33,728 bases of DNA. It comes from Volvariella volvacea V23 (Eukaryota; Basidiomycota; Agaricomycetes; Agaricales; Pluteaceae). The stretch spans positions 678,863-712,590 of the forward strand of contig KB722748.1 of assembly GCA_000349905.1 (NCBI GenBank). Direction: 5' to 3'. This document shows positions 20,121 to 31,210 of this stretch, in pieces. Each line of letters opens with the position of its first letter. Position 1 is the first letter of the stretch. The position numbers were made by a program, and so were the translations under genes. The notes under the pieces are model-generated. The model was not told where the DNA came from and searched no databases. It was given only the letters and a program-made list of their open reading frames with translations.

Positions 20121-23100
20121 CTGTGGAATCAATTGGCATCGCCTTCAATGCCTCAAAAAAATTGCGGGTTCATCAGCACAGGAGTGGTGGAGGGCGCTCC
20201 GTGAGACATAAACTTGTAAGTTACAGCAACCCAGTTCTGGATTAATTTGATACAGCTTGGCCACTTGGCACGAGTGTGGCGAAAGGATCGTGGGTTTGAA
20301 TGGTGGTGACACTGTCATGTGCATCTCGTATTTATGTTATCTAAGGAGTGCTGGATATGTTGCATGCACCTTTTGGGACAGTTGACTTGGGATGAAGACG
20401 AATCACTGCACTGCTTGATGGCCATGACTGACACAACCAACAGTTACGGGCGGCTCCTATGGCCAAGGCTGCAGAAATTTTCTGTACTCTAAGCCGAATC
20501 GAGTTAAGGCAGGGCATGGTAGCTGGCGGCGTAGGAGGCTGTTTTAGGATGATAGTACGATGACAGTACGAAAAATTGCGAGGACCAAGGTTTCCGGAAT
20601 CAATAACAATTTTAAGAATGAAAGCTGTAGAATTACCTCAACTAAGTGATTCCAGCCTCGTGTATTGAACGTAAAATTAGCAGCTGTTCTGATGAATGAT
20701 CCCGTCTTGATGCAGTAGCGTTATACTGTTGCTCAGTGACTGGCCCTGATCGAAATCCGTTTATCACCGCCATCGTGCTTGCTGTTAGAACGTGTAGGCC
20801 CCCAGTTTTATCGTTTTAGAATCGACTAAAAGTAGCACTGGACTTTACCCAAAAATTTCTGCGGGAGCGATTATTCGGGTTTGACCAGAATATTCTCATA
20901 CAAAAATGCTACTAAGCGTATTCACAAGCAAATATTCAGAGAATTTTACATCCGATGTATTCGCCGGGGAATATGCCCCTCATATTCGTTGTTGAATTTG
21001 TGAATTCGATGTCGTGTACACACGTGTTCCCTCGATCATGAGCACACTTGCACTCTTGGCTCCTACCATCATGTACTCGCCCCCAAACTGCACGGTTCCA
21101 CACAGCTTCGCATTTCCTTCTGGCGAAGTACCCGATATTCTACGTCCTCGACCACAATAGCTCGATTTCGAGCATACAATTTGGACCAAGAGCACATTGC
21201 ATGCAACCAATCGGACAACAGGATGCATATATGCACCGACACATCGACATCACAGCGGCTGCGCCTTCCCCCAACCCATAGCAAAGGAGAGAATGTCCAA
21301 AATTGCTCGGGCTGGGGCTTTGTGGATATGGTGGAGTGGCACTAGTATTGTCAGTGTGCGTATGTTCGATTGTATTCGTCTGCTGAGGACAGCTGATCAA
21401 CTTTCTCGATAGATTATGCCCTCTGTTGAGCTAGACAAAATCCAAGTTGTGTGGGTAGCTTGCTGGTCTGTGCAAGGTAACGGGATCGATTTCAATGAAC
21501 ATACTATCAGCAGTAAGTACACCCAATCTGTTGCTTCGACACGACTTGCGGTAACGATGGCCATTCTGTCTTTTCCACTTGCCTCTACACCACCACCCAG
21601 AACCCAATTCCGGTATTACCTCCCCTTGATGGTCTTGAACGTCTTCGCATGCATATACACACCCTTTTCATGCGGTATTCCCTTGTCGACCCCCGCCGCG
21701 TGTACAGCTACCGTGCTCACTCCAAAACATGCTGACAATCATTTTTCCTCAGTTCGACGCATCCTCACCCTCCTGTTCCCAAGAACTTGACCCCGTGAGT
21801 CATCTTCTTGTTAAAGGTTGACATTCCCACTCTTGCAAAGATCGGCGCAACCTCTGTTTTCTTCTGTGGGGGGGCTTGCTATTTGGGGGCTACAGACGCT
21901 TAGGGACACTGCGGTGTTGTATGTATAGCCCCCGGTTACCTTGACAGCTGTACAGCTTATCGTAGTCACAATTCATTACATTATTTGCTTCCTTAATGAC
22001 CTTCGTGATAGTGGGTACCAGTACCAGACGCCGACGTAGCCGGTGCAAATATCTGAAGGAAGAAATGGCGTCACGCACATCGCTGAAATGCAGAGGACAC
22101 ATCACGCAAATGGCCAATTTACGTGGTGTTTCATCGAGGTTTGAGCAGGACCTTACATGGTGAATATGTTGCAGAAACAGCACGTATCCCCATCATATTC
22201 GCAGGTGGAAATCTTACATGATGTCCAGTGCTAGCCTCTTACAGGTATACTTGTGATTTCGGGTGGTCTCAAAGTTGCCTCGGAATGCTTCAAGTCCTTT
22301 ATCGTGTATCAGCAAGCAAGGTCATCGTCAACCTAAGTCAAAACCGCCTCCGCAGAAAAGGGCACTTGGCGTGGGGACCGCTTGCTCGAAAAATTGGTCA
22401 GTTGTTCTCTTCTGCAATTTTTCTCTCGCCTTACTTGGCCAGTAGACTTACTGTATGTAGGGTTGTATCATTCCCTGTTGAGCGAAAGCGAGAGGCATAT
22501 GACCTATACACGTTGGCATTAACCACACACAGCAACTAGTGGGCCAAATCACCCAGGGAGCTGATGTCGGCACTAGAGGTCAGTATACACCCAGAGGATA
22601 GTGGTTAGGATGTGCAGCTTACTTGGGGGGGGGGACCTGCTGGACATATTCAACAATCCGATGTTATAAGCCTTCGTATTTTTTTACGTTATGCAACGAA
22701 TACAAAAGGTTTTAAACACTTTCTAGTCACAGACACATAAGTCACTTCCAGGCTCTCAGAATTTGCAATATACCCCAAACACGGGGCAAAATAGTTGTTA
22801 TCCAAAAGCTTGAATAAGCTCTTTTTTCAACAACGAGTGGCGTTAATGTACGTATGATGGTTATTGGTGTGGCAAGTACGGTGACGCCAGAGTTCAATTC
22901 GCCACTCCGTTATCTTAGATACATCCAATGAGTACCCCTGTAGGCTGACTAATTGCTGCTCCGCCAGTTTCCGCGATGGCGACTACCTTTTGTACGTTCA
23001 TACTCTCGTTATCTCTTACACCGAAGTGAAATTTTTTTTGAGTTGTTAGACCTGAATTAACATGTTCGAGGTAATACTAGTTTCTTGTCACTTCTTACAT

Positions 23101-24799
23101 ATCTTGTTCCGGGCTCTGCCTCCATTTGAACCACAACTAGGCACAAGCAGGACAAAGAGTAGTTTCAAGGCTAATGAGGTGGGTGACATGTTTTCTAGCA
23201 GGTGCTAAGTCACAGAAGAAATCAACTGGGAGCTGTTGTCTATCCCTGAAAGGCCCTAGAGAATGCTCCCCTTTCTTTGCCCCGTCCACTCTTGGCCAAT
23301 AGTTTCATTCTGACGAATTGGCGTACCGTCCAGAATCATCGGCTCTGTTCATATTATTCAGAGCGAGCTCAAAATCTGACCGCGATTGGCCACCTCGTCT
23401 CTTGATGATTAAAGCCCACGTCCTAGAACTCGAGCTCGAAGCGCGTTATACCTTTTGTTCTGCTTTTGCTCAATAGGTCTAAATTTAGCGTGCAGGTCGG
23501 AATGGATAAAAGAGGCTTCCTCAAAGCGGCACCGGAGGCAGCCCCCTGTCGACACATTTCGTAGTCAGATCACCTGGTCAGTGATTTGGACTCAAGCAGT
23601 ACGCATCGTACTGACTAGTCATTCCTCTAGCTGTCAAACTCGGTGCTCCTGTATCCAAAATGCGCGGATGCAATTGAGCCTCGAATCATGGAAGAGGGCG
23701 TGCAGGTGCGTATAATTAGGTACTTCCAGTCACACACTGCTTACAATATAGGATTGAGTTTTAAGCTAAACCATGGACCTTAACCCGGGCCAGTCCTTGA
23801 GGCATTGCCTAGTCGACAAAGTTGTAGATGAAATGGCAGCTTGACTCTTTCCAGGTCTCCTCTAGGCCTGGAATGTACAAAGTAAGGCGGTTGTCATTTT
23901 ACACCCGGAAACTCTGTTCTGGAGGATTCCACAGAGCTCTCTATGAAGGAAACTTGACTCGATTCCGATTACACGTATACGTGTGGATTTCACGGCCCCA
24001 GAGTGCATCAGATCAGTACAACAGCACCGTGAATTTTAATCAAGACATACACAAAGACAATCGTTAATGGTATTTGGAGTACCATAGCCCGAGCTGTACC
24101 AAGGCAACCGCCTACTCAAGTACCAATCATCTGGGTTCTTCAAGGACCTTGCCGACTCCTTACTGAAAAGTCAGTGACATTTCGATCTGATACTTACGAG
24201 ATCACCGAAAGCCTGAACGAGAGAGCCATTAGCTATTATCCTACGCTCCCAAGGATGTGTTCAAGTAGTCACAATTTACAATGACCCCATACGATGCTTT
24301 ACACATTTGAGGAGCGTGGGGGGAAATGTGTCTTGAATTTGTCCATGCGCTCATAACCCAATTTGGATTTAGTCAAGATTAAGGTCATCACGTTGATCAC
24401 TGTCAATGCACAAATGCGGAGACTGCATCGATGCGGGTGTGCCTTAGCCTGCCGCGGGATACGCCTCGTCCTGCGGCATTGGCATTAGATTGTTCATGTA
24501 ATCGCAATCAACCCTAGCAGTGCTCGATCAGGTCCGCAAAGACTCGACGCACTATTTGACAATTGAAGGTTCAAGGAAAACCCGATTGAGAGTGCCTAAC
24601 AACACCAGCGTTGATGGCCTTAAGCAAGCTTGGCCAAAATGAAGTCCTGAGTACAACGTGACTCTGGTTCAAACGACAAACTCGCCCATTTCGATGAAGT
24701 ACAACACCAAATGATTTACAAACATTATGGGGACATGAAGACACGGACACGATCGACTGCATTACAATATTACTATCTTGGCGGCTACTGCATTGGGTC
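20121..24799. other. About 4.7 kb with no gene I can recognise
   Basis: CpG content is normal, unlike the transposon region. Several open frames of 60-124 codons exist (for example 21416-21790 plus, 21890-22183 minus, 22228-22539 plus, 23455-23715 plus) but none shows a familiar motif. Overlapping frames on both strands at 21069-21412 cancel each other as evidence. Spliced genes with short exons may be hidden here. A G9 run is near 22626. Confidence 0.4.
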
Positions 24800-24858
24800 C
24801 TGAGAGGCATAAATGTCAATCCAGGTAGGAAAAAGAAGTGAATTGGTTGAGTACTCAC
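24800..24858 (-). other. Predicted intron splitting the stop codon of the single-domain gene
   Basis: The stop TAG (24860-24858) is followed by a strong donor that shares its G (TA|GTGAGT). An acceptor CTCTCAG ends at 24800, 59 nt away. Splicing would rebuild TAG from TA and the next G, so the protein end is unchanged. The equivalent in copy 2 is 29639-29698, which would rebuild TAA. Confidence 0.5.
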
Positions 24859-25595
24859 TAGGGAGCCCTGAAACCCCTCTTAACGACGAGTTCCAATGCA
24901 TCGATCTGAACACCGAAATTCCTCTTGGTTGAAGAGGTAAGACCCCACCAGCCACTCTTCTCCTCGATGTCCGCAGTGATCAAGATAGTGGTCACCAAGC
25001 TATAAAAGTACGAGGGTGCATTTTCACCAAACGGAACGGAAAACAACACTCTGTACTCCCAAGACGAGTTCTTCTGGGTGGTGCTCTTGGAAAACTGTAA
25101 GAATCCACTCTCGCTCTCCGTCTCCAAGTTGGTGAACGTGTTCAAGATGATGGCCGCAAGTTTGGACATGTCGATCGACGCAGCGAAGGCATCGTGGAGG
25201 AACTTGGCGATCTTGTCAACCATCAATTTCGCCTCTTGCTCCTGCTGGTTGATGGTCGACCGATCGTACTTGTCAAAGCTCATGTCATCTCCTTGGTAAT
25301 CGTCGACGGCTTTCTTGAAGTTAGTCCAATCGAAGTAGGCCTTGTCGTCCTCGAGCTTCAAGTACTTTCCGCTGAACTTCATGACCTGCATGCTGGTCGG
25401 GATCAGCTCTTCTGGGAGCTGATCAACGGGTTGGAAGACATTATCTTCATTTTCCGGACAGAGATATCGATAATGAACGACAGATCAACACAAGGCTTTC
25501 AACGCGTAGAAGCGGGACAAACTGACCTCCACTGTTAACGGCCATCGATCGTCAGTGCGAGTCAAGTCGAGAGGATGAGATCGTGCTTACGACAT
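24858..25595 (-). CDS. Single-domain Cyt/volvatoxin-like protein, 198 aa (copy 1)
   Basis: Member of the Cyt delta-endotoxin/volvatoxin A fold (Bac_thur_toxin family), whose known members bind membranes and oligomerise into pores. Exons on minus: 25595-25591 (5 nt, ATG plus two bases), 25531-25527 (5 nt), 25444-24858 (587 nt); the sum is 597 nt. Motifs by residue: YQGDD 53-57, WEYR 132-135, WWGL 169-172. No signal peptide or membrane helix is visible, as expected for a soluble protein released from damaged cells. Length fits a one-domain member. About four residues in five match the copy at 29698-30461. It is divergently paired with the two-domain gene at 26473. A TATA box lies about 76 bp upstream of the ATG. 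The micro-exons are inferred from phase and splice signals; the main exon is secure. Confidence 0.82.
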
Positions 25596-25670
25596 TGTTA
25601 TCTTTGAGGCTTTTCTCTGAGTCTGGGATGAGAGCTTTGGCTTGTTGAAAGACCGTTACAAGGGGTCTGC

Positions 25671-25677
25671 TTATATA
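25671..25677 (-). promoter_or_regulatory. TATA box of single-domain gene copy 1
   Basis: TATATAA on minus, about 76 bp upstream of the ATG at 25595. A matching box is found at the same place in copy 2. Confidence 0.6.
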
Positions 25678-26472
25678 GCTGCTCAAGCTTTGCATAATCC
25701 GTTCTAGGAACGCTGTTGAGATTGCCGAAAGGATAGGCTTGCACCCAAAGCCCCCATTCCCGTATAATCAGGTGAGCGAAGACAATGTCAAATCAAGAAT
25801 CGACGAAAACGACGGCGATGCAGACATCATTGACAGACGAAATTATCCTGATCTCATTCCTTACGGAGTTGCCTGGTCTCATCACCAACACATTGGGGGT
25901 TCCCACAGAGCGGAGATGACATCCGTCGCTCCAAACCCAGATTTCCAGATGGAATCTGGTTTTTCTGGACCCGAACAAGGTATTATATACTGATATCCCT
26001 ACAAACGTCATTCGGATGGCCTACACCGTTCAAGTTGATAGAAATCAGTCGATATCTCATGACCCTTCTAAGCTGTACACGTTTATATCTGTATGCATAT
26101 GCACATTTCCACCCCATTCTGCATGGAAGTATCCGAGATTCTACACATGTACTCCTCGACAGGACCGGCGAGCTGGTTATTGGTGTTTGAACCTGAACTT
26201 CCAACGAAGATTCAGCACAAACAACCTACAACATCCTCAGGCGGTAATTCGCTTCTCCACTGTTCTTGTGATAGATCACTTGAGCTACGACGTTGGGGAT
26301 AGATTCATATCTGCTCGTAATGGGTTGCACAACGCCTTCTTTCACACGACGTTTCCCAATACTCGCACGTTCACTCGCGTGTTGTATCTCCACACATATT
26401 ACTTAGACATCTGTCGATTATAATCCACTCAACCCCCCATTTCGTTCCAGCAAGTTCAACGCAGAAGCGACG
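25678..26472. promoter_or_regulatory. Shared intergenic region of divergent pair 1
   Basis: 877 bp separate the two start codons (25595 minus, 26473 plus). Open frames here (for example 26016-26423) lack family motifs and are probably chance. Likely holds both promoters; no further element recognised. Confidence 0.45.
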
Positions 26473-27760
26473 ATGACTAGGTATGCTCTCCTGTGCACAA
26501 CGGCCTCTGGTCTGCTGACCTCGTGTTCCACTTCAGCCAAACTAAACCCGCATTTAGCGTCATTAACCAGCTCTCAGAAGCCCTCACGCCTACAGGCAAG
26601 CAGGTTACAGACCTAGCCACTGGTTATGTTCAAAGCAGCACCACGGGTGTTCGCTTGTTCGACTGGACCACCTTCAAAAATTTTGTCGACAATTATAAGG
26701 GAGACGATCTTACATTCGATCAATTCAGCAACGACAAAATAGATCAAGGAAATCGGAAAGTGTCCGATATCGTGGAGAACATCACCAACTTTTACTCCCA
26801 CGCTACCTCCCTCGACAAAGCGGTACTCCAGCCAATTGTCACCACGGTATTCACCGAGCTCAAGAAAGCACTATCAGGAGGTTGGGCAGACTTCTTCAAA
26901 GTCGATGCCAAAACATCCGGATGGCAGTACAGAATTATATTCCTGCTCCCATATGGCTCTGCAACGGGCTTCTTCAAGGGCGTCTTAACCACCATCAAGA
27001 TTCAAGCCGAAGTGGCGGATGAGGCAGGATGGTATGATCTCACAGTCGACAGCGTGTTGAAAGGTGCTAGTGGTATCGTCGATTTGATGGGACTTGTCGT
27101 CACCAAAGGATTCGAAAACCCCTGTAGGTCTCCGTTGGTTTACCTAATTCTATTCTCTAACCTTCGAGTTATGCAATACTAGTGTTCAATGCAGTCTACC
27201 TGGGTCTATCAAGCGATCTCGTTCCTACAAGTCAACAAGTGATGCGATTTCTCAATGAGTACGCCGAGAACACGACAAGCTTTGATTGGAGCGGGTTCAA
27301 GCAGGCCATCAATGAATACAAAGGAGATGATCTCACCTTCGACAAGTACAGTCAGGGCGACGCCAGCGAGGCCAAGCAGACTGTCAAGCAACTGGTTGAC
27401 AAAATAGTCGCATTCATCCACGACTCGTTTGGTGGATCGATAGATGTTGCCAAGTTAACGGAGACGATAATTACCACGATCACCAGCTTGCTGCAGGAGA
27501 GCGGATATGGTTACCTAGACTTCATTCCGGTCTCGGACAATAAATCGACTTGGGAATACCGGACCGTCGTCTTCACTCCCATGGCCAGCCTCCAATCCTA
27601 CTTCTATAGTACCGTCATCACCATCAGGATTACGGCAGATGTGGGTGAGGAATCGTCCTGGTGGGGACTGCAGCCGTCGTCGTCAAAGGTCTTTTCAGCT
27701 TCTACTAGCGCATTAAACCTCGTCGTCGGCAAGAGTTACGAGCATGCTGCATCGAAGTAA
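26473..27760 (+). CDS. Double-domain Cyt/volvatoxin-like protein, 390 aa (copy 1)
   Basis: Two Cyt-like domains in one protein. Exons 26473-26480 (8 nt), 26537-27123 (587 nt), 27183-27760 (578 nt); the sum is 1173 nt, 391 codons with stop. Introns are 56 and 59 nt, GTATGC..TTCAG and GTAGGT..TACTAG. Domain N (about residues 1-198): YKGDD 56-60, WQYR 132-135, GWYDL 167-171. Domain C (199-390): YKGDD 244-248, WEYR 322-325, WWGL 358-361. Domain C keeps the WWGL box of the single-domain protein; domain N does not. No leader peptide. In volvatoxin A, a two-repeat partner is reported to bind and restrain the one-repeat pore former; the linked single-domain gene makes such a role plausible, though not shown. 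Read unspliced, the locus would look like two separate genes. Confidence 0.85.
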
Positions 27761-29638
27761 TGCTCATCGTGAGTCGCCACCACCGGTCATTATCTAGCGT
27801 AATTAACTCAAGTTTGTCAGCAGTGAGAGAAAATCGATCAAATGTAGTTTGTTTTGTTTTGTCTGTAGTATTTGCCTGTAGAACTAGTCTCTGATAGGTT
27901 GTATTCTTCGCTGTTCGTGCATGAATGAAGTTTGCTTGCACGTTCCTCGTTCTGAGCCTCCCTAAACTGAAAATACATATTCCAATATCAAATCAAGAAG
28001 CCATTAAATTATCGCGCACGTAACGGGGAACAGATTGAATATACATACACAAGCAATGTGATCAGTGAAGGGTGTTGACGATGGAGCCCCAGTAAATGGA
28101 ATCGACGCCTTGTTCGGTCTAACATTTGATGGGATTCAGGACCTCATGACTGTTGGGATGGAGGTCACGGAGTAGATTGATAAATTCGCAGGATGAACTT
28201 CTCCTGTGGAACTTCTCCTGTGGAAGCTGCAATGTAGTGTAAATGCGAGATAGCTCGGGGGGAAATTCAACCGATGCATCGATAACAAAATCAGAAACGG
28301 CGATCACGAGCAAAGTAAATGAGGTGATTCACGTGTCTACTGGGAGGTCGTAGTAGGGTAGTGCTCATTTCGCTTGATAGAGAAGCCACATTATTATGTT
28401 TGTTTCATTTATATTATGATAATATACTATGATAAGGACTTGGTTTATGTAACCCAGGAATGAGTCTGATGGATACTTTAAAGAAACAACGCCATTTCGT
28501 TAGTACCACGGCCTATGCCGGTCGTAGAAGTCAGGGTGCTATACACACGGTACTCTCAAACTTTCCATTTGGATTTGCGTCATCAGTGTTGCCTCTCATT
28601 AACCCCTTTGATTCATTAAACCAGCTTGTTGACACCGCTTAGCGATCCTGACACGTATTTCGTTGCATTCTCCTATACATGACCATGCTCTTGACTAGAT
28701 CTGCATGGAAATCAGATTGGACTCGGAAGGATGGCAAATTCGCCACCGAGGAATGTGGGAGAGAAGAGGTCATTCCTATTGACCGTATATCACGTCAATG
28801 TATTGTGTCAGGGAACAACCACTTCTGGAGCTATCACACTTGTTTCTATTTGTAACGGGGTATGCAGGGCTCCGCGATGTCCTTGTTGTTTGCTCATAAT
28901 GTTTCTAGTACCAACACCCACATATTGCAGCTTATGCAAGCTGCGAGAGTGAACCAATTTAAATGGTGGCGTGGTCTCATGATCGCGGGTACAGGAATTT
29001 ATAGAGGCCATGAAGAGCTATCTCCTTTGCACAGAACTTGAAGTAACTTTACCTCACGTACGAATGCAGCAATTATTGCGGGGCGACCTAATGCACTCTA
29101 GCCTCCAGTGATGATGTTTCATACAGAACTTTGACACAAAGGCACAGGTTGCCTGAGTTCCGTTGTACCAGAATAACTGCTTGAACTCAGGATGATATCG
29201 AGAGGTTGCTGATATTGAGCCCTAGTACCAAGAGATCTGCGACCAGTGCAAGCGCCATGATTTCAGGCTGCACATCGTAAAGGGCGCGTCAGTGGCGCAC
29301 CAGTGGTTTATTACCCGTGTTTTTTTTGTGGCAATATGTTTGTAGCATATTGGTACTGACAGTCACAGTAGATGTTGACAATTAGGTGACGGCCCTCATG
29401 ACGCCTTCTCGTATTTCGTTCACGCAGAGTTTTTGTTAGTATAAAATCGAGAGCTGGATTTGTGTGACTTGCTACACCCAGTCGTCCTTGCCTAACGACA
29501 TTTACAGCCTCCAGAACACCAATTTATTCAGACATTGTCGACTAACGCAGAAAGACAAAAACACGATACAAAAGTTGTTGCTATTCACTACCCCACTGGG
29601 TCCACCTAACGGATTCTTCCTTCCTATTCAATCAAATT
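27761..29638. other. Spacer between the two toxin-like modules, no recognised gene
   Basis: About 1.9 kb of mixed sequence with open frames up to 86 codons, none convincing. An AT-rich patch lies at 28385-28450. A 14-bp segment ending GAACTTCTCCTGTGG is repeated at about 28195-28224. I find no third copy of the toxin-like domain here. Confidence 0.4.
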
Positions 29639-29697
29639 CTGGCGGGGAAAAGTACTTAGTTTTCGATTAAAGAAGTGTTTATTTGAATAGGTACTCA

Positions 29698-30461
29698 CTA
29701 GTTCGGAGCCTTGAAGCCCTTCTTGACGACAAGCTCCAACGCATCAATCTGGACAGCAAAGTTCTTCTTGGTCGAAGATGTAAGACCCCACCAACCAGTC
29801 TTCTCCTCGATGTCCGCAGTGATCAGGATGGTCGTCACCAAGCTATAGAAGTAGGAGGGGGCATTATCTCCGAACGGAACGGAGAAGAGCACTCTGTACT
29901 CCCAAGAAGAGTTCTTCTTGACGTTGTTGGTGCTGAATTGTAGGAATCCGCTCGAGCTTTCCTCCTCCAAGTTGGTGAACGTGTTCAAGATGATGGCTCC
30001 GAGCTTGGACAGGTCAACGACTGCGGAAAAGGCGTCACGGAGGAACTTGGCGATCTTGTCCACCATTGAACCCACTTCTTGCTCTCGCTGATTGATGGTG
30101 GACTGATCGTATTTGTCGAAGCTAAGGTCGTCTCCAGTGTAATTGTCAATGGCGGTTTTGAACTCTGGCCAGTCAAAATAGGCCTTATTTTGCTCGAGCT
30201 TTAGGTATTTTCCACTAAACTTCAAGACCTGAATGCTGGAAGGAATGAGGTCCTCTGGGAGCTGGTCAACGGGCTGAAAGACGTTGTCGTCGCTTGCAGC
30301 AGCGACTAGAGATAAAACTCGACGAATAAGTACCAGAGTTTAGACGCGTGAATGCAGAGTAGGCGAACCTGCTTGGTTGACCTTACTGTGAGGTGCAAAA
30401 TAATCGTTAGTGGAAATTAAAACGATTAGCGAGACTAAGCTTACAGCTCAGATTCGGACAT
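29698..30461 (-). CDS. Single-domain Cyt/volvatoxin-like protein, 213 aa (copy 2)
   Basis: Paralogue of the gene at 24858-25595. Exons on minus: 30461-30445 (17 nt), 30385-30369 (17 nt), 30305-29698 (608 nt); the sum is 642 nt. Motifs by residue: YTGDD 67-71, WEYR 146-149, WWGL 182-185. The N-terminus is 15 residues longer than in copy 1 because of the larger first exons and an Ala-rich start of exon 3; the body aligns without large gaps. No leader or membrane segment. The stop (TAG, 29700-29698) again overlaps a GTGAGT donor. Divergent with the two-domain gene at 31211, with 749 bp between start codons. Same fold and presumed membrane activity as copy 1; not tested. Confidence 0.85.
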
Positions 30462-30524
30462 TGTTACCTCTGATTGTACTGTGGTGAGAGCGTTTGCTGG
30501 ATGAAGTACGGCGCTGAAGATGGG

Positions 30525-30532
30525 TTTATATA
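30525..30532 (-). promoter_or_regulatory. TATA box of single-domain gene copy 2
   Basis: TATATAAA on minus, about 64 bp upstream of the ATG at 30461; same relative place as in copy 1. Confidence 0.6.
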
Positions 30533-31210
30533 GCCAATAGGCCGCAATTTTTTGTTTCAAAAATAATTTTACAAGGATTGAGCTTGCGCAAATTAGCGTG
30601 AAAATTACTTTTCCTTGCATTCTAGTGAGGGCAAGTGACGTCGCTCTAGGAAGCAACGAGGAAGAAACTTTGATGGGGAAATTATTCAGGTTGATCCCAC
30701 ATCGAATCATCCCGTTCCGTCCAGAAAGCTATGCTATCGTAGAGGAATGCAAATCTTATCACCGGAACTCAAGGTATAGGACTCGTCATCCACCGAACGA
30801 TATACGATGTCCAAAATCGTGAAAGAAGCTTGAGTTAGCACCGGCTGATGGTTGTTGGTGCGGTATCCTAAGGTGCATGCGTTACACACGTTCATATTTC
30901 CTGGTCGCTGGAAGCTCTTTTCTGATCCACAGAGGAACTCAATTTCCTGCGGGAGCTGATGCGTAACGTCGAGCTTGAGCAAAACCTTCATGACTAGTAC
31001 AAGCAAACCACAATACGAGCAACGCCGTTGTTCTCATGTCACTTAGACTATTATTGTGCGCTGGCATTAGTTGCTCAATTATCGATTGAAATCATCGATG
31101 CTTCGTTTATCTTGCACTCCAAATACTGCCGTGGACCTGCTTGCGATTCACGTCCGCGCTAATATTACCCCGCCGTTCGTACATCCTAACACCTTCAGTT
31201 CTCTTCAACG
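30533..31210. promoter_or_regulatory. Shared intergenic region of divergent pair 2
   Basis: Probably holds both promoters. Open frames at 30598-30822 and 30734-31006 overlap on opposite strands and carry no family motif. Confidence 0.4.

Noticed and set aside
21048..21412. Several overlapping frames on both strands
   Set aside because: Frames on opposite strands cancel as evidence, and none has a recognisable motif.
23971..23984. 14-bp perfect palindrome (ACACGTATACGTGT)
   Set aside because: Single occurrence with no linked feature; could be a binding site but nothing supports it.
25078..25538. Two open frames on the plus strand opposite the single-domain toxin-like gene
   Set aside because: They are antisense shadows of a clearly conserved minus-strand exon.
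26016..26423. A 135-codon frame between the divergent toxin-like genes
   Set aside because: No motif, lies within the presumed shared promoter region, and no equivalent is seen in the second module.
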